Source: Staphylococcus sp. CAG:324 (lineage in GTDB: Bacteria > Bacillota_I > Bacilli_A > ML615J-28 > CAG-313). From it: a stretch of 64,000 nucleotides of DNA. Under the pieces are notes generated by a model. That model saw only the letters and a list, made by a program, of their open reading frames with translations, did no database searches and had not been told where the DNA came from. The translations under genes and the position numbers were made by a program. The stretch lies in contig FR890812.1 in NCBI GenBank assembly GCA_000433035.1, positions 45,673 through 109,672 of the forward strand, in the 5' to 3' direction. Of this stretch, positions 9,250 to 17,337 are shown in pieces (within the stretch, counting starts at the first letter, position 1; each line of letters starts with the position of its first letter).

Positions 9250-9606
9250 AAATACATAGGGTAATCGAGCTAAAAATATTTTAGTTAGGAAAGTCCATAC
9301 TAGCACAAACTGAGATGTTTGTAGTGTTTGTGCCTAACGAATACATAAGTTAGGGGATAGTTGATGTCTATTACGGCGAATGAAACCTACGGATATATCT
9401 ATGGTGTAGTTCTTAAGGTGCCACAGTGACGATTTTCTTTGGAAACGAAGAAGTGGAACGGGTAAACCCCACAAGCTAGCAACCCAAATTTTGGTAGGGG
9501 CACGAGAATTGGAGAAATCCAACTCACAATTCTTGCAAAGTGATATACTTTGAGATAAATGATTACCATTCTTTTAGAATACAGAATATGGCTTACATAT
9601 GTATTT
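9250..9606 (+). ncRNA. rnpB: RNase P RNA, type B
   Basis: Catalytic RNA of RNase P, about 357 nt. Conserved blocks match the Bacillus-type RNA: GGAAAGTCC (9288-9296), CACAGTGACG (9422-9431), GGTAAACCCC, then CCCAAATTTTGGTAGGGG (9483-9500) and TGGCTTAC near the 3' end (9589-9596). The ends are set by P1, where AAATACATA (9250-9258) pairs with TATGTATTT (9598-9606). It is slightly shorter than the roughly 400-nt B. subtilis RNA. Small reading frames here on the other strand are spurious. No clear dedicated promoter is visible; it may be processed from the pnp-degV transcript. Confidence 0.93.
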
Positions 9607-9611
9607 ACATC

Positions 9612-9644
9612 AAATAAAAGACATGATTGCATGTCTTTTATTTT
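9612..9644 (+). terminator. rnpB terminator
   Basis: Fourteen-bp perfect stem (9612-9625 with 9630-9643), ATTG loop, TTTTATTTT tail. The engB ribosome-binding site AGGAGG starts immediately after it. Confidence 0.9.
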
Positions 9645-9655
9645 AGGAGGTAGAA

Positions 9656-10249
9656 ATGATTATAAAAAAAGCTGAATATGTAATAAGTGGTACTAAATTT
9701 GAACATTTTCCTCAATTCAATTATCCCGAATTTGTTTTTATCGGTAGATCTAATGTGGGAAAAAGTAGTTTACTTAATGCAATTACAAATCGTAAAAATC
9801 TTGCTTATACATCTAGTAAACCTGGTAAAACAATTACGCTCAATTTTTATAATGTGAATGATGAAATTTTATTTGTCGATGTTCCAGGGTATGGGTATGC
9901 AGAAAGGGTAAAATATGATCGTCTTGCCTATGGAAAGATGATCGAAAACTATTTGAATTTTTCTAAAAATTTAATTTCTTGTTTTCTAATTCTTGATTCT
10001 CGACATAAACCTTCAGAAGATGATATTTTGATGTATAATTTCTTAAAACATTTGGAAAAAGAAATTGTAATCATTGCGACAAAAATTGATAAAATTAGTA
10101 AAAATGAATTACAAAAAAATTTATCATGCATAAAAAAAACTTTAAATCTAGGAATAAATGACTTCATATTTTGCGTATCATCAGAGAAGCGAGTAGGCAT
10201 TGAGCTTGTACATAAGTATATTGAAAGTAAAATTTCCAAAATTGAATAA
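9656..10249 (+). CDS. engB: Ribosome-biogenesis GTPase YsxC/EngB
   Basis: Essential small GTPase for 50S assembly, 197 aa. G1 GRSNVGKSSLL, the family-specific SSKPGKT, G3 VDVPGYGYA and G4 ATKIDK are all present, with G5 SSEK near the C-terminus. Strong AGGAGG seven bases before the ATG. It sits between rnpB and the spoVID-like gene; in B. subtilis ysxC is in the same region as spoVID. Confidence 0.95.
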   Translation: MIIKKAEYVISGTKFEHFPQFNYPEFVFIGRSNVGKSSLLNAITNRKNLAYTSSKPGKTITLNFYNVNDEILFVDVPGYGYAERVKYDRLAYGKMIENYLNFSKNLISCFLILDSRHKPSEDDILMYNFLKHLEKEIVIIATKIDKISKNELQKNLSCIKKTLNLGINDFIFCVSSEKRVGIELVHKYIESKISKIE

Positions 10250-10256
10250 AATAATT

Positions 10257-10302
10257 AAACCTTCATATAATATAATACCAATGATTATATGGAGGTTTTT
10301 TC
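10257..10302 (+). terminator. Terminator hairpin that also contains the next gene's ribosome-binding site
   Basis: A 15-bp stem (10257-10271 with 10284-10298, one T-G wobble), 12-base loop and a T6 tail end the engB transcript. The 3' arm contains GGAGG (10291-10295), the ribosome-binding site of the gene at 10303. Inside the 5' arm lies CATATAAT (10264-10271), a possible -10; a transcript starting there would lack the 5' arm and leave the site free. Confidence 0.75.
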
Positions 10303-11103
10303 ATGGATTTAAAAATGAACTATAATTCTTTTATAAAATTAAAAGATTTTTTTAAAGTATTAAATATTAGTGCTGAAATTGATGAGTATAATGTAAAAAA
10401 TGATACTTTAGAAGGTGTTTTACATATTAAGGGAAAATATTTAAGAAGAGATAATGTTAGCGAAGAATATTTTTTAGAGAAAATACCTTTTTCTATTGTA
10501 ATAAACGATCAAGATTTTGAAGTAGAAGATATCAATTGCATTGATTTTGAATATATTGGTGTTGAAGGACGAGGAGTAGATGTTAGTTTTGATATTTTAG
10601 TTAAATATTATATCTTTGAAGAAGTACCTGTTGTTACTTTTAGAAATGAAGAAATGGTAATGGCAAATAGTTTGGAAAAGCAAAGCGATATAGATCAATC
10701 ATCTCAAAAACCAGATATTATAGAAGAAGAACATGGTGAAACAGACACTTTATTTAGAGAAGAAGGCGACAGTGAAGAAAATCTAGATGAACAAATGGCA
10801 GAAGTGATGGCTACTCCACTAGAGGATGACGAGTTTGAAACATTAAAAAAAGAAGAAACAGAAAGAATTGATAATTTATTAAAATCAACATTAAGCTTTA
10901 AAGATGATAATTTACCCACGGAAGAAATAGTGATAAGAGGATTAAAGGATACAACTACTTTGATGAAAGTATATTATTATAAAAATGATGCTGAACTAGA
11001 AAGGGTATGTAACGAAAATAATATGTCATTAGATACAGTATTTAAGAAAAATCAAAAATTTGATTTTAATAAATATCATCGAGTGATAATAAATGATAAA
11101 TAG
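10303..11103 (+). CDS. SpoVID-like spore-coat morphogenesis protein
   Basis: 266-aa protein. The N-terminal ~110 residues are a beta-rich domain with a pattern like the SPOCS/SpoVID N-terminus (repeated I-G-V-E and D-V-S-F-D-I strands). The middle is very acidic and probably disordered. The last ~45 residues (KVYYYKNDAELERVCNENN then FDFNKYHRVII) have LysM character. This N-domain/acidic linker/LysM plan matches SpoVID, which links coat to spore surface. A ysxE-like gene overlaps its end by 11 bases, as the spoVID-ysxE pair does in Bacillus. Similarity is by architecture and synteny, not a strong motif. Confidence 0.6.
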   Translation: MDLKMNYNSFIKLKDFFKVLNISAEIDEYNVKNDTLEGVLHIKGKYLRRDNVSEEYFLEKIPFSIVINDQDFEVEDINCIDFEYIGVEGRGVDVSFDILVKYYIFEEVPVVTFRNEEMVMANSLEKQSDIDQSSQKPDIIEEEHGETDTLFREEGDSEENLDEQMAEVMATPLEDDEFETLKKEETERIDNLLKSTLSFKDDNLPTEEIVIRGLKDTTTLMKVYYYKNDAELERVCNENNMSLDTVFKKNQKFDFNKYHRVIINDK

Positions 11104-12085
11104 TGAATATGGTGTGGGAGCTAGAAAATTTATTCCTGATCTTGTTAAATACTATGAGATATCATTAGTTGATTATATACCCATCACGCATAAAACTTAT
11201 AAGCTTTCTACTGAAAATGGACAGCAGTATTTTTTAAAAGAAACAACCGATAGTACTTTAAACAAATACCAATATCTTGAAAGTAAAGGAATTTCTAATG
11301 TGCTTTATCCCATTTTAAATAAAGAAAAAAGGTTTATTACTAAAACAAATAACCTTTCTTTTTATATTAATGACTATCTGTCTAATATTCCTGTGCGTGA
11401 TGACATTAAAGCCGCAAATTTATTTAATGAATTAAACATTCTTCATCATCAGACTACGATTAGAAAAAATTTGGATCCTTCTAAGGCACGAGTTAAATTT
11501 GATGAACTGTCAAGTCAGTTGGATTACAAATTTAGGATGTTAGAATTACTGGTAAGAAAAGTGGAAAGTAAACCACTTGATATGTTTTCTATGCCAATAC
11601 TTGAAAACTATCATTATATATTAGATGCAAAGCGTGAGTTGATCAAATTACAAAAAAGGATTATTAGCAGTGTAAAAGCTAAAGAAAGTGTTGAATATAG
11701 TTTTGTTCATAATAATCCTTCCATTGATCATTTATTAAATGTAAGAGGGGTCAACTATTTAACAAGTCTAGATCATAGCAAAATAGGAATAAGTTCGCTC
11801 GATATGGCTAAATTTTATGTGTTAAACGAACACTTAGATATTGATTATAAGAGTCTGATTTTAAATGAGTATTATAATGAAAATCAACTTTTTTATTATG
11901 ATTATTTTAGATATTTAGTTCTTGTAATCTATATCAAAAGAATGAATGTTTCAACAGAAGAATATGTTAATGCTAATCTGTTTGTTTCAACAGCGAATGT
12001 CATTCAAAGATATTTTCATAATTTTTCAGATTATCAAGAAGAGACTAGTAAACCAGACCAAACAAGCTATAATAACCAATACTAA
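11093..12085 (+). CDS. CotS/YsxE-like kinase-fold protein
   Basis: 330-aa protein with the aminoglycoside-phosphotransferase/CotS fold. N-lobe strand pattern TYKLSTENGQQYFLKET supplies the usual lysine, and a central helical region follows. The usual catalytic HxD is not obvious: YSFVHNNPSIDHLL sits where HGDlH-type motifs occur, with N replacing D, so kinase activity is doubtful. YsxE and CotS are spore-coat-associated members of this fold. It overlaps the SpoVID-like gene by 11 bases, which strengthens the call. Confidence 0.6.
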   Translation: MINSEYGVGARKFIPDLVKYYEISLVDYIPITHKTYKLSTENGQQYFLKETTDSTLNKYQYLESKGISNVLYPILNKEKRFITKTNNLSFYINDYLSNIPVRDDIKAANLFNELNILHHQTTIRKNLDPSKARVKFDELSSQLDYKFRMLELLVRKVESKPLDMFSMPILENYHYILDAKRELIKLQKRIISSVKAKESVEYSFVHNNPSIDHLLNVRGVNYLTSLDHSKIGISSLDMAKFYVLNEHLDIDYKSLILNEYYNENQLFYYDYFRYLVLVIYIKRMNVSTEEYVNANLFVSTANVIQRYFHNFSDYQEETSKPDQTSYNNQY

Positions 12086-12211
12086 ATTAGCAAATGAAAA
12101 CCAAAATATTGTAATGAAGAGTTGCCAAAAGAAAATACAACAAAAATAATTACAAAGTTTAGAATAACCTCTTTTCATTCTAAGAAGATATGTATTAAAC
12201 CATTTTTTCAT
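12026..12211 (-). CDS. Possible small membrane protein, antisense to the ysxE end
   Basis: 61-aa reading frame on the minus strand. Its ATG has a strong site (AAGGTGAT, three bases spacing) and the product is one basic N-terminal stretch followed by about 40 hydrophobic residues with several aromatics, so a one- or two-helix membrane protein. Its last 60 bases overlap the ysxE-like gene on the other strand. A TATAAT is visible upstream but the -35 is weak. Not recognised; could be chance. Confidence 0.4.
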   Translation of the reverse strand: MKKWFNTYLLRMKRGYSKLCNYFCCIFFWQLFITIFWFSFANLVLVIIACLVWFTSLFLII

Positions 12212-12277
12212 TTTATCACCTTACCTATTTTAGTATATGTCAAATGCCCGTAAATGGTGAAAAAATTATTATATAAT

Positions 12278-12306
12278 TTGACTAAATAAATAAAATATAG
12301 TATAAT
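12278..12306 (+). promoter_or_regulatory. Promoter for DUF177-rpmF
   Basis: TTGACT (12278-12283), 17-bp spacer, TATAAT (12301-12306). Start near 12313, then TTAGGTGAT before the ATG at 12331. Confidence 0.85.
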
Positions 12307-12330
12307 AAATAAGTCGAGTTAGGTGATTTT

Positions 12331-12810
12331 ATGAAATGGTCAATTCCACAACTGAAAAAAATTCAAAAATTTCCTTTTTCTTTTAGTGAAACAATTGATT
12401 ATAAAGATGCGATTAAACATGTAAGTGATATTTTAGATATTGATTTGGTAAAGGTAGATGGAAAAATTGATAAAATAGATGATGAAACCTATCGTTTGCA
12501 ATATCATATGGATGTTCCACTTACTTTACAATGTGCTTTGACACTAGACCCAGTTAGATATCATATGGAAAAAGATTATGATGAAATTTATAGTATTTAT
12601 GATCGAGATGATTATTTCCTAATTGAAAAAAATACGATTGATTTGTCAGAAATTGTTTGGAGTAATATTCTAATCGAGAAGCCGATTAATGTGACCTTAC
12701 CCAATGCTTATGAAATTTTAAAACAACGTGGAATTATATTAGATGATACAATTCAACTCGATGAAGACGAAGAAATCCTTTTTTATTCTAATGGAAAAAA
12801 AGAGGAATAG
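12331..12810 (+). CDS. YceD/YlbN family protein (DUF177)
   Basis: 159-aa DUF177 protein, nearly always encoded just upstream of rpmF. Family members are linked to rRNA metabolism, but the biochemical role is unclear. The family pattern VPLTLQCALTLDPV (often with a pair of cysteines, here only one) and an acidic C-terminus are visible. Preceded by a strong promoter, and 20 bases from rpmF. Confidence 0.85.
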   Translation: MKWSIPQLKKIQKFPFSFSETIDYKDAIKHVSDILDIDLVKVDGKIDKIDDETYRLQYHMDVPLTLQCALTLDPVRYHMEKDYDEIYSIYDRDDYFLIEKNTIDLSEIVWSNILIEKPINVTLPNAYEILKQRGIILDDTIQLDEDEEILFYSNGKKEE

Positions 12811-12830
12811 AATTAGAAAGAGGTGTTCTC

Positions 12831-13043
12831 ATGGGAGCTATTGCTCAACAACGTCGTGTTTCTAAAACTCGTAAACTTAAACGTCGCACACATTATAAAT
12901 TAGAAGTACCAGGAATGGTAGTATGTCCAAATTGTGGTGAATTAAAATTATCACATCGAGTTTGTCCAGTTTGTGGCCATTATAATGGAAAGCAAGTGAA
13001 AGAGATTAAGGTTAAAGAAGAAAAAAACGACAAAGAAAACTAA
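12831..13043 (+). CDS. rpmF: 50S ribosomal protein L32
   Basis: Large-subunit protein, 70 aa. Basic N-terminus with RRVSKTRKLKRRTHYKL, then a zinc ribbon with both CxxC pairs (CPNC and CPVC). The C-terminus has a lysine/glutamate-rich extension of about 15 residues. Ribosome-binding site AAAGAGGTG. Confidence 0.97.
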   Translation: MGAIAQQRRVSKTRKLKRRTHYKLEVPGMVVCPNCGELKLSHRVCPVCGHYNGKQVKEIKVKEEKNDKEN

Positions 13044-13068
13044 TAAAAATATTAGTGCACAACTTGAA

Positions 13069-13090
13069 GACGCATCGCAGGATGCGTTTT
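13069..13090 (+). terminator. rpmF terminator
   Basis: ACGCATC / GATGCGT stem with GCAG loop and a T5 tail. Confidence 0.9.
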
Positions 13091-13115
13091 TCTTTTAATA
13101 GAACTAGAGGTAAAA

Positions 13116-14042
13116 ATGGAAACTAAACATATATCGGTATTATTGAATGAGGCTATTGATGCCTTAAATTTAAAAAAAGATGGTCTATATGTTGATTGTA
13201 CTTTAGGTGGTGGAGGTCATTCTAGTCTTATATTATCTAGAATTTCAAATGGACATCTTTTTGGTTTTGATCAAGATGCGTATGCTATAAAGATTGCAAA
13301 AGAGAAACTTAGTTTGATAGGGGATAATTTTACTATTATAAATCGTAATTTTTCTGATATGAAGGATGCTTTAAATCAAAGAGGCATTTCGAAAGTAGAT
13401 GGGATTTTGTATGATTTGGGCGTATCAAGTTTTCAAATAGATTTACCTGAAAGAGGGTTTAGTTATCGGTTAGATGGACCACTTGATATGAGGATGAATC
13501 AAAATCAAGTTTTAGATGCTTATATAGTAGTGAATACATATAGTGAAACTCAGTTGAAAAAAATATTATATGAATATGGTGAAGAAAGATATGCTCCATC
13601 AATAGCAAAAAAAATTGTTATTGAGAGACAAAAAAAAACAATAACTTCAACTTTAGAATTAGTAGATATTATAAAAAAAGCTGTTCCTGCTAGTTATTTG
13701 CGATTGGGACATCCTGCTAAACAGACTTTTCAGGCAATTCGAATTGAAGTTAACCACGAACTAGAAATTTTGAAAAAAAGTTTAGAAACGGGATTAACGA
13801 TGTTAAATAGTGGTGGTAGAATGGTAGTCATTTCTTTTCACTCATTAGAAGATAAAATTGTTAAAAAACTGTTTAAAGAAAAAACAACTTTAAGTTTGCC
13901 AAAAGGATTGCCTTTCATTCCTTCTGGATATGATATTGAGTTTGAATTAGTTTATCACAAAGTCATTATTCCAAGTGATGATGAATTGACGAGTAATACT
14001 CGCTCACATAGTGCCAAAATGCGAGTTATTCAAAAAAAATAA
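13116..14042 (+). CDS. rsmH: 16S rRNA (cytosine-1402-N4)-methyltransferase
   Basis: SAM-dependent methyltransferase (MraW) acting on the ribosomal P-site, 308 aa. Motifs: SAM-binding VDCTLGGGGHS, DLGVSSFQID, VISFHSLEDKIVK and terminal RSHSAKMRVI. It normally opens the division/cell-wall cluster, followed by ftsL and class B PBPs. Here it is followed by a convergent aldose-epimerase gene, and the spoVD-murE-mraY-murD block lies 8 kb away. Confidence 0.95.
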   Translation: METKHISVLLNEAIDALNLKKDGLYVDCTLGGGGHSSLILSRISNGHLFGFDQDAYAIKIAKEKLSLIGDNFTIINRNFSDMKDALNQRGISKVDGILYDLGVSSFQIDLPERGFSYRLDGPLDMRMNQNQVLDAYIVVNTYSETQLKKILYEYGEERYAPSIAKKIVIERQKKTITSTLELVDIIKKAVPASYLRLGHPAKQTFQAIRIEVNHELEILKKSLETGLTMLNSGGRMVVISFHSLEDKIVKKLFKEKTTLSLPKGLPFIPSGYDIEFELVYHKVIIPSDDELTSNTRSHSAKMRVIQKK

Positions 14043-14083
14043 AAGATCTATGGGAATCTATTTGATTAAAACGGACAAGAAAT

Positions 14084-14121
14084 AAAAAACACATTAAATA
14101 AGTAATCTAATGTGTTTTTTT
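14084..14121. terminator. Bidirectional terminator between rsmH and the epimerase gene
   Basis: AAAAAACACATTA pairs with TAATGTGTTTTTT (14084-14096 with 14108-14120). The symmetric A/T tails serve both convergent genes. Confidence 0.9.
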
Positions 14122-14123
14122 GT

Positions 14124-15002
14124 TTAAAAAAATTTGATTTGATAGGTAATTAATTGTGTTTCTTTTTTATCTAAATGAATCAAATGCAATTTGTCATTAA
14201 AATTTCCATTATGATTAGAAGGATCAGCACATCCAATCCAAGGCTCTATACATAAAAAATTAGCCTTAATATGATTTGGTGTCCATATCCCCAACATTGG
14301 AAAATCATTAAATTCAAATGCAATACCATGATTTTCATCTTTATTCACTAATTTGAGAAAGTGGGTTTTTAAATTGGTGAAAATGAGTGCATCATTTTGA
14401 TAGTCTTCATAGTTCAATGGTAAAACTTTTAAATTGGTAAATGTTTTGGCAATTTTATTAAAATTTATTGTACCATTTTCTAATTCAACACTTGGACAAT
14501 CATAATCTCCTGCATCTTTAAAAATAATTTTATAATCTTCAAATTTTTCACCATCAAAAAGTGGGACTTTAAAAGCTGGATGGAGTCCGAGATTGAAAGA
14601 CATTGTTTCATCAGATAAATTTGTAATAACAATATAACTTTTTAAAAGATTACCATGAACTTGATAAGTAACATCAATATTGAATGAAAAAGGATATAAT
14701 TTTAAATCTTCTTCAGTTGATAAATAAGAAAAAGTGATTGAAGAGGTTTCATGGTGTGTTATCGTAAAGTCGCGATCACGGATAAAACCATGTTTCATCA
14801 TAGTATAGGGTATATTATTAATAAATGATTGACCATTCTTTATTGTTCCAATATTAGGAAATAAAATTGGTGCAGAACGTCCCCAAAATTTTGGATCTGA
14901 ATTGTGTAAATAATCGATATTTTGATATTTTATTACTTTGATTTCAGCACCATGGTTAGAAATTTCTAAAAGTAAATCTTGATTTTTGATAGTATAGTTC
15001 AT
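14124..15002 (-). CDS. Aldose 1-epimerase family protein (LacX-like)
   Basis: 292-aa galactose-mutarotase-fold protein, cytoplasmic. Family features: N-terminal NHGAEIKVIKY, SAPILFPNIG, the central GLHPAFKVP with its catalytic-type histidine, and CIEPWIG near the C-terminus. LacX/YphB-type members act on sugar anomers, but substrate is not known. The ATG at 15002 is preferred because GAGGTGAT lies just upstream; an upstream ATG at 15017 lacks a site. It faces away from mscL across a shared promoter region. Confidence 0.85.
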   Translation of the reverse strand: MNYTIKNQDLLLEISNHGAEIKVIKYQNIDYLHNSDPKFWGRSAPILFPNIGTIKNGQSFINNIPYTMMKHGFIRDRDFTITHHETSSITFSYLSTEEDLKLYPFSFNIDVTYQVHGNLLKSYIVITNLSDETMSFNLGLHPAFKVPLFDGEKFEDYKIIFKDAGDYDCPSVELENGTINFNKIAKTFTNLKVLPLNYEDYQNDALIFTNLKTHFLKLVNKDENHGIAFEFNDFPMLGIWTPNHIKANFLCIEPWIGCADPSNHNGNFNDKLHLIHLDKKETQLITYQIKFF

Positions 15003-15019
15003 CTTATCACCTCGCATAT

Positions 15020-15048
15020 ATTATAGCATATTTTGACTACAATTACAA
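15020..15048 (-). promoter_or_regulatory. Promoter of the epimerase gene
   Basis: On the minus strand TTGTAA (15048-15043), 17-bp spacer, TATAAT (15025-15020), with extended TGc. It physically overlaps the mscL promoter. Confidence 0.8.
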
Positions 15049-15063
15049 AAATTATGGTATAAT
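15033..15063 (+). promoter_or_regulatory. mscL promoter
   Basis: TTGACT (15033-15038), 19-bp spacer, TATAAT (15058-15063) with extended TGg. The -35 lies inside the spacer of the opposing promoter, so polymerase binding would be mutually exclusive. Confidence 0.65.
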
Positions 15064-15127
15064 CAATCTATCAAATTAGACAAAAAATTATTTTTGTTGA
15101 TAATATATGTGAATAAAGGAGAAAATT

Positions 15128-15661
15128 ATGAGTAAAAAAAATCCCAACAAAAAAGGTTTTTTTAAAGAATTTGTTGAATTCATTAACAAAGGAAATGCCC
15201 TTGCTTTAGCAATAGGTGTTATCTTAGGAGGTGCTTTTACCGCAATTGTTACTGCGATAAATCAAAATATTATATCACCTATTATTGCGGCCATCATTGG
15301 AGATGGTAAGTTAAATGAGTCACTGATTACTGTTTTGAAATATAAAGACGCAGCACAAGCAGACATAGATGCAGGAATTGCTAGTACTATTGGTGAACAA
15401 ATACCATCAATTTATATTTCTTGGGGTGCATTGATCCAAGCCATTATTGATTTCTTATTAATTGCACTTATTCTTTTTTTAATTATTAAAATTACTACCG
15501 CAGTGTTTAATAGCGCAAAAAAAGCAAAAGAACGCTTATTAAAAAAAGAGAAAGAAGTTGTAATGGAAGAACCTACAAAACCTGCTATTGTAGAAGATCC
15601 TGTTGATATTCAATTATTAAAAGAAATTCGTGATTTATTAAAGGAAAATAAAAAAAATTAA
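15128..15661 (+). CDS. mscL: Large-conductance mechanosensitive channel MscL
   Basis: Pentameric pressure-release channel of the cytoplasmic membrane. TM1 (ALALAIGVILGGAFTAIVTAI) carries the glycine-rich pore helix preceded by FVEFINKGN; TM2 (ALIQAIIDFLLIALILFLII) follows a roughly 50-residue extracellular loop. The acidic/basic C-terminal helix ends with EIRDLLKENKK. At 177 aa it is longer than usual (about 130-150), with a longer loop and tail. Ribosome-binding site AAAGGAG. Confidence 0.95.
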   Translation: MSKKNPNKKGFFKEFVEFINKGNALALAIGVILGGAFTAIVTAINQNIISPIIAAIIGDGKLNESLITVLKYKDAAQADIDAGIASTIGEQIPSIYISWGALIQAIIDFLLIALILFLIIKITTAVFNSAKKAKERLLKKEKEVVMEEPTKPAIVEDPVDIQLLKEIRDLLKENKKN

Positions 15662-15679
15662 ATAGTGATGAATTTTTGG

Positions 15680-15715
15680 ACTTAGTTTTGGTAAAAAATC
15701 AAAACTAAGTTTTTA
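15680..15715 (+). terminator. mscL terminator
   Basis: Eleven-bp perfect stem (15680-15690 with 15700-15710), nine-base loop, T-rich tail. Confidence 0.9.
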
Positions 15716-15762
15716 TTTATCATATATGATTAATAATGACATAAATCGACAATTAAAATTTG

Positions 15763-15768
15763 TATAAT
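15763..15768 (+). promoter_or_regulatory. Possible -10 box for the MACPF operon
   Basis: TATAAT preceded by TG. No good -35 at 17 bp. A second TATAAT at 15802-15807 is too close to the ribosome-binding site to be the main promoter. The absence of a clear -35 suggests an activator or another sigma factor. Confidence 0.4.
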
Positions 15769-15825
15769 TATAGTAAATAATTTAGGAATTGAATTATTTA
15801 ATATAATTATTAATTGGAGGAAGAG

Positions 15826-17325
15826 ATGAATAAAAAAATTATAATCATAGTTATCAGTAGTCTTTTAATTTTTTCTTTAGGATTTATTTTATGTTTAAAG
15901 CCATTCAAAGCAGTTGTGGGAGAAAATAGTTCTACTAATGGTCTTGGAAAGACAATCAATATTGCTAAAGACAGTTATTCCGAATTTCATTCTTTGAATA
16001 CTAACTATGATGTTTTAGATAGTAATTGGTTAAATTCACAATTGCAAACTGTACAATCCTTTAATGCTAGCAGAACAACAGAAGTGATATGTGCCAATAG
16101 CATAGAAGAATATAAAAATCAGTTTGCATTAGAAATTAATCGTGGAGATACTTTTGGTGCTGAATTTGATAAAATTGTGTTTGCTAGTATTGAAAATAAT
16201 TTCAAATTTTCTAGTCATTTAAATTATAGTGGCTATGCTAGTCAATTTTATTATACTATATATAGTTATTTACCTTTATATGGCTACCGATTGCCTAATC
16301 ATTTAGATTTATCATTATATAGTAACAATTTAAGTCAAGACTATGTTGGTTTTCTAAATTTATTATTTAGAAATGCCATAACTCCTGAGATTTTTTTTGA
16401 TCGATTTGGTACCCATTTGGTATCAGCTGCTCATTATGGTGGAATGATGAGTTTTAATTATACGGCTATGTCAAATAAGATATCGTTAAGTGGTGATAAT
16501 TGTTTAAATTTAAAAAATGGATTGAAAGCTAATATTTTAGATAAATTAGAATTGGGTACTGGCTTTAATTTTGATTCATCAATTATTTTAAATAGGAGTA
16601 AAAGTTTATATGATGAGAAATTTAGCATTCATTCAATTGGGGGTACTATTTTTTCAACAACGAATTACGATTATTTTATAAATAATTATTCTTCTTGGGC
16701 AAGTTCAATTAATGAAGATAATGCGGCATTAATTGGGTTGGAATCAGGTGGCCTAATACCACTTTGGGATATTTTACCAAGACAATATCAAACTAAACGA
16801 GAACAATTTAAAAATATGTGTGAAACCTATATCTCAAGCAAAACTAGTAATGATGGGTATCATCATATTATAGATATTTCTAAAAAAGGTGATAGTAGAA
16901 TTAGAGCCTCAGAAGTAATAATTGAAGATAGTGGTAGATTTAATAATCCGTATGATAAAATTGATTTGAATGAAATAACTCCTTATGGCATTGATGTTTT
17001 AGAAGATTTAGGCTATAATAAAATAGAATTGACTATGAATATTGATATGAAGGAAAAAAATAAAGGTTATCAATATTTATGGATATATTCCGAATACAAC
17101 AATAATGATGTGAACATTTTGTGGGGAAAGGATTTAGAATTAGGTAGCACTTCTTTACAAGATTATTATACGACGGAGACATTTACTATTTTAATTGATC
17201 TTGACAAAATCAATACTACCTATGATGGCACTTTTATTTATTTGTTATTTGGTGCTAGTGGAGCCTTTGGAGATGACTGGTATAATAAAAATGTAGTAAT
17301 AACAAATATAAAATATATGAAATAA
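15826..17325 (+). CDS. Secreted MACPF (perforin-fold) protein
   Basis: 499-aa predicted pore-forming protein. Residues 1-25 are a signal peptide or signal anchor (lysines, then a long I/V/L/F stretch). The family signature is at residues 192-206: D-R-F-G-T-H, then HYGG, matching the Y/F-G-T-H...GG core of MACPF domains. Flanking regions of about 100 residues on each side would supply the helical clusters that unfurl into membrane hairpins. A beta-rich C-terminal domain (~350-499) may bind the target. GGAGG at 15816-15820 supports the ATG at 15826; an in-frame TTG at 15814 overlaps that site and is rejected. First gene of a three-gene operon; the next gene starts 12 bases downstream. MACPF proteins are rare in low-GC Gram-positives. 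Target and function unknown. Confidence 0.75.
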   Translation: MNKKIIIIVISSLLIFSLGFILCLKPFKAVVGENSSTNGLGKTINIAKDSYSEFHSLNTNYDVLDSNWLNSQLQTVQSFNASRTTEVICANSIEEYKNQFALEINRGDTFGAEFDKIVFASIENNFKFSSHLNYSGYASQFYYTIYSYLPLYGYRLPNHLDLSLYSNNLSQDYVGFLNLLFRNAITPEIFFDRFGTHLVSAAHYGGMMSFNYTAMSNKISLSGDNCLNLKNGLKANILDKLELGTGFNFDSSIILNRSKSLYDEKFSIHSIGGTIFSTTNYDYFINNYSSWASSINEDNAALIGLESGGLIPLWDILPRQYQTKREQFKNMCETYISSKTSNDGYHHIIDISKKGDSRIRASEVIIEDSGRFNNPYDKIDLNEITPYGIDVLEDLGYNKIELTMNIDMKEKNKGYQYLWIYSEYNNNDVNILWGKDLELGSTSLQDYYTTETFTILIDLDKINTTYDGTFIYLLFGASGAFGDDWYNKNVVITNIKYMK

Positions 17326-17337
17326 TTGGGTGATTGT

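Noticed and set aside
9334..9632. Two minus-strand reading frames of 62 and 77 aa
   Set aside because: They lie on conserved RNase P RNA sequence and have no protein-like features.
11946..12149. 67-aa frame overlapping the ysxE end
   Set aside because: Lysine/glutamine-rich, out of frame with the better-supported gene and without a ribosome-binding site.
15814..15825. TTG start for the MACPF protein
   Set aside because: It lies within the ribosome-binding site that serves the ATG at 15826.
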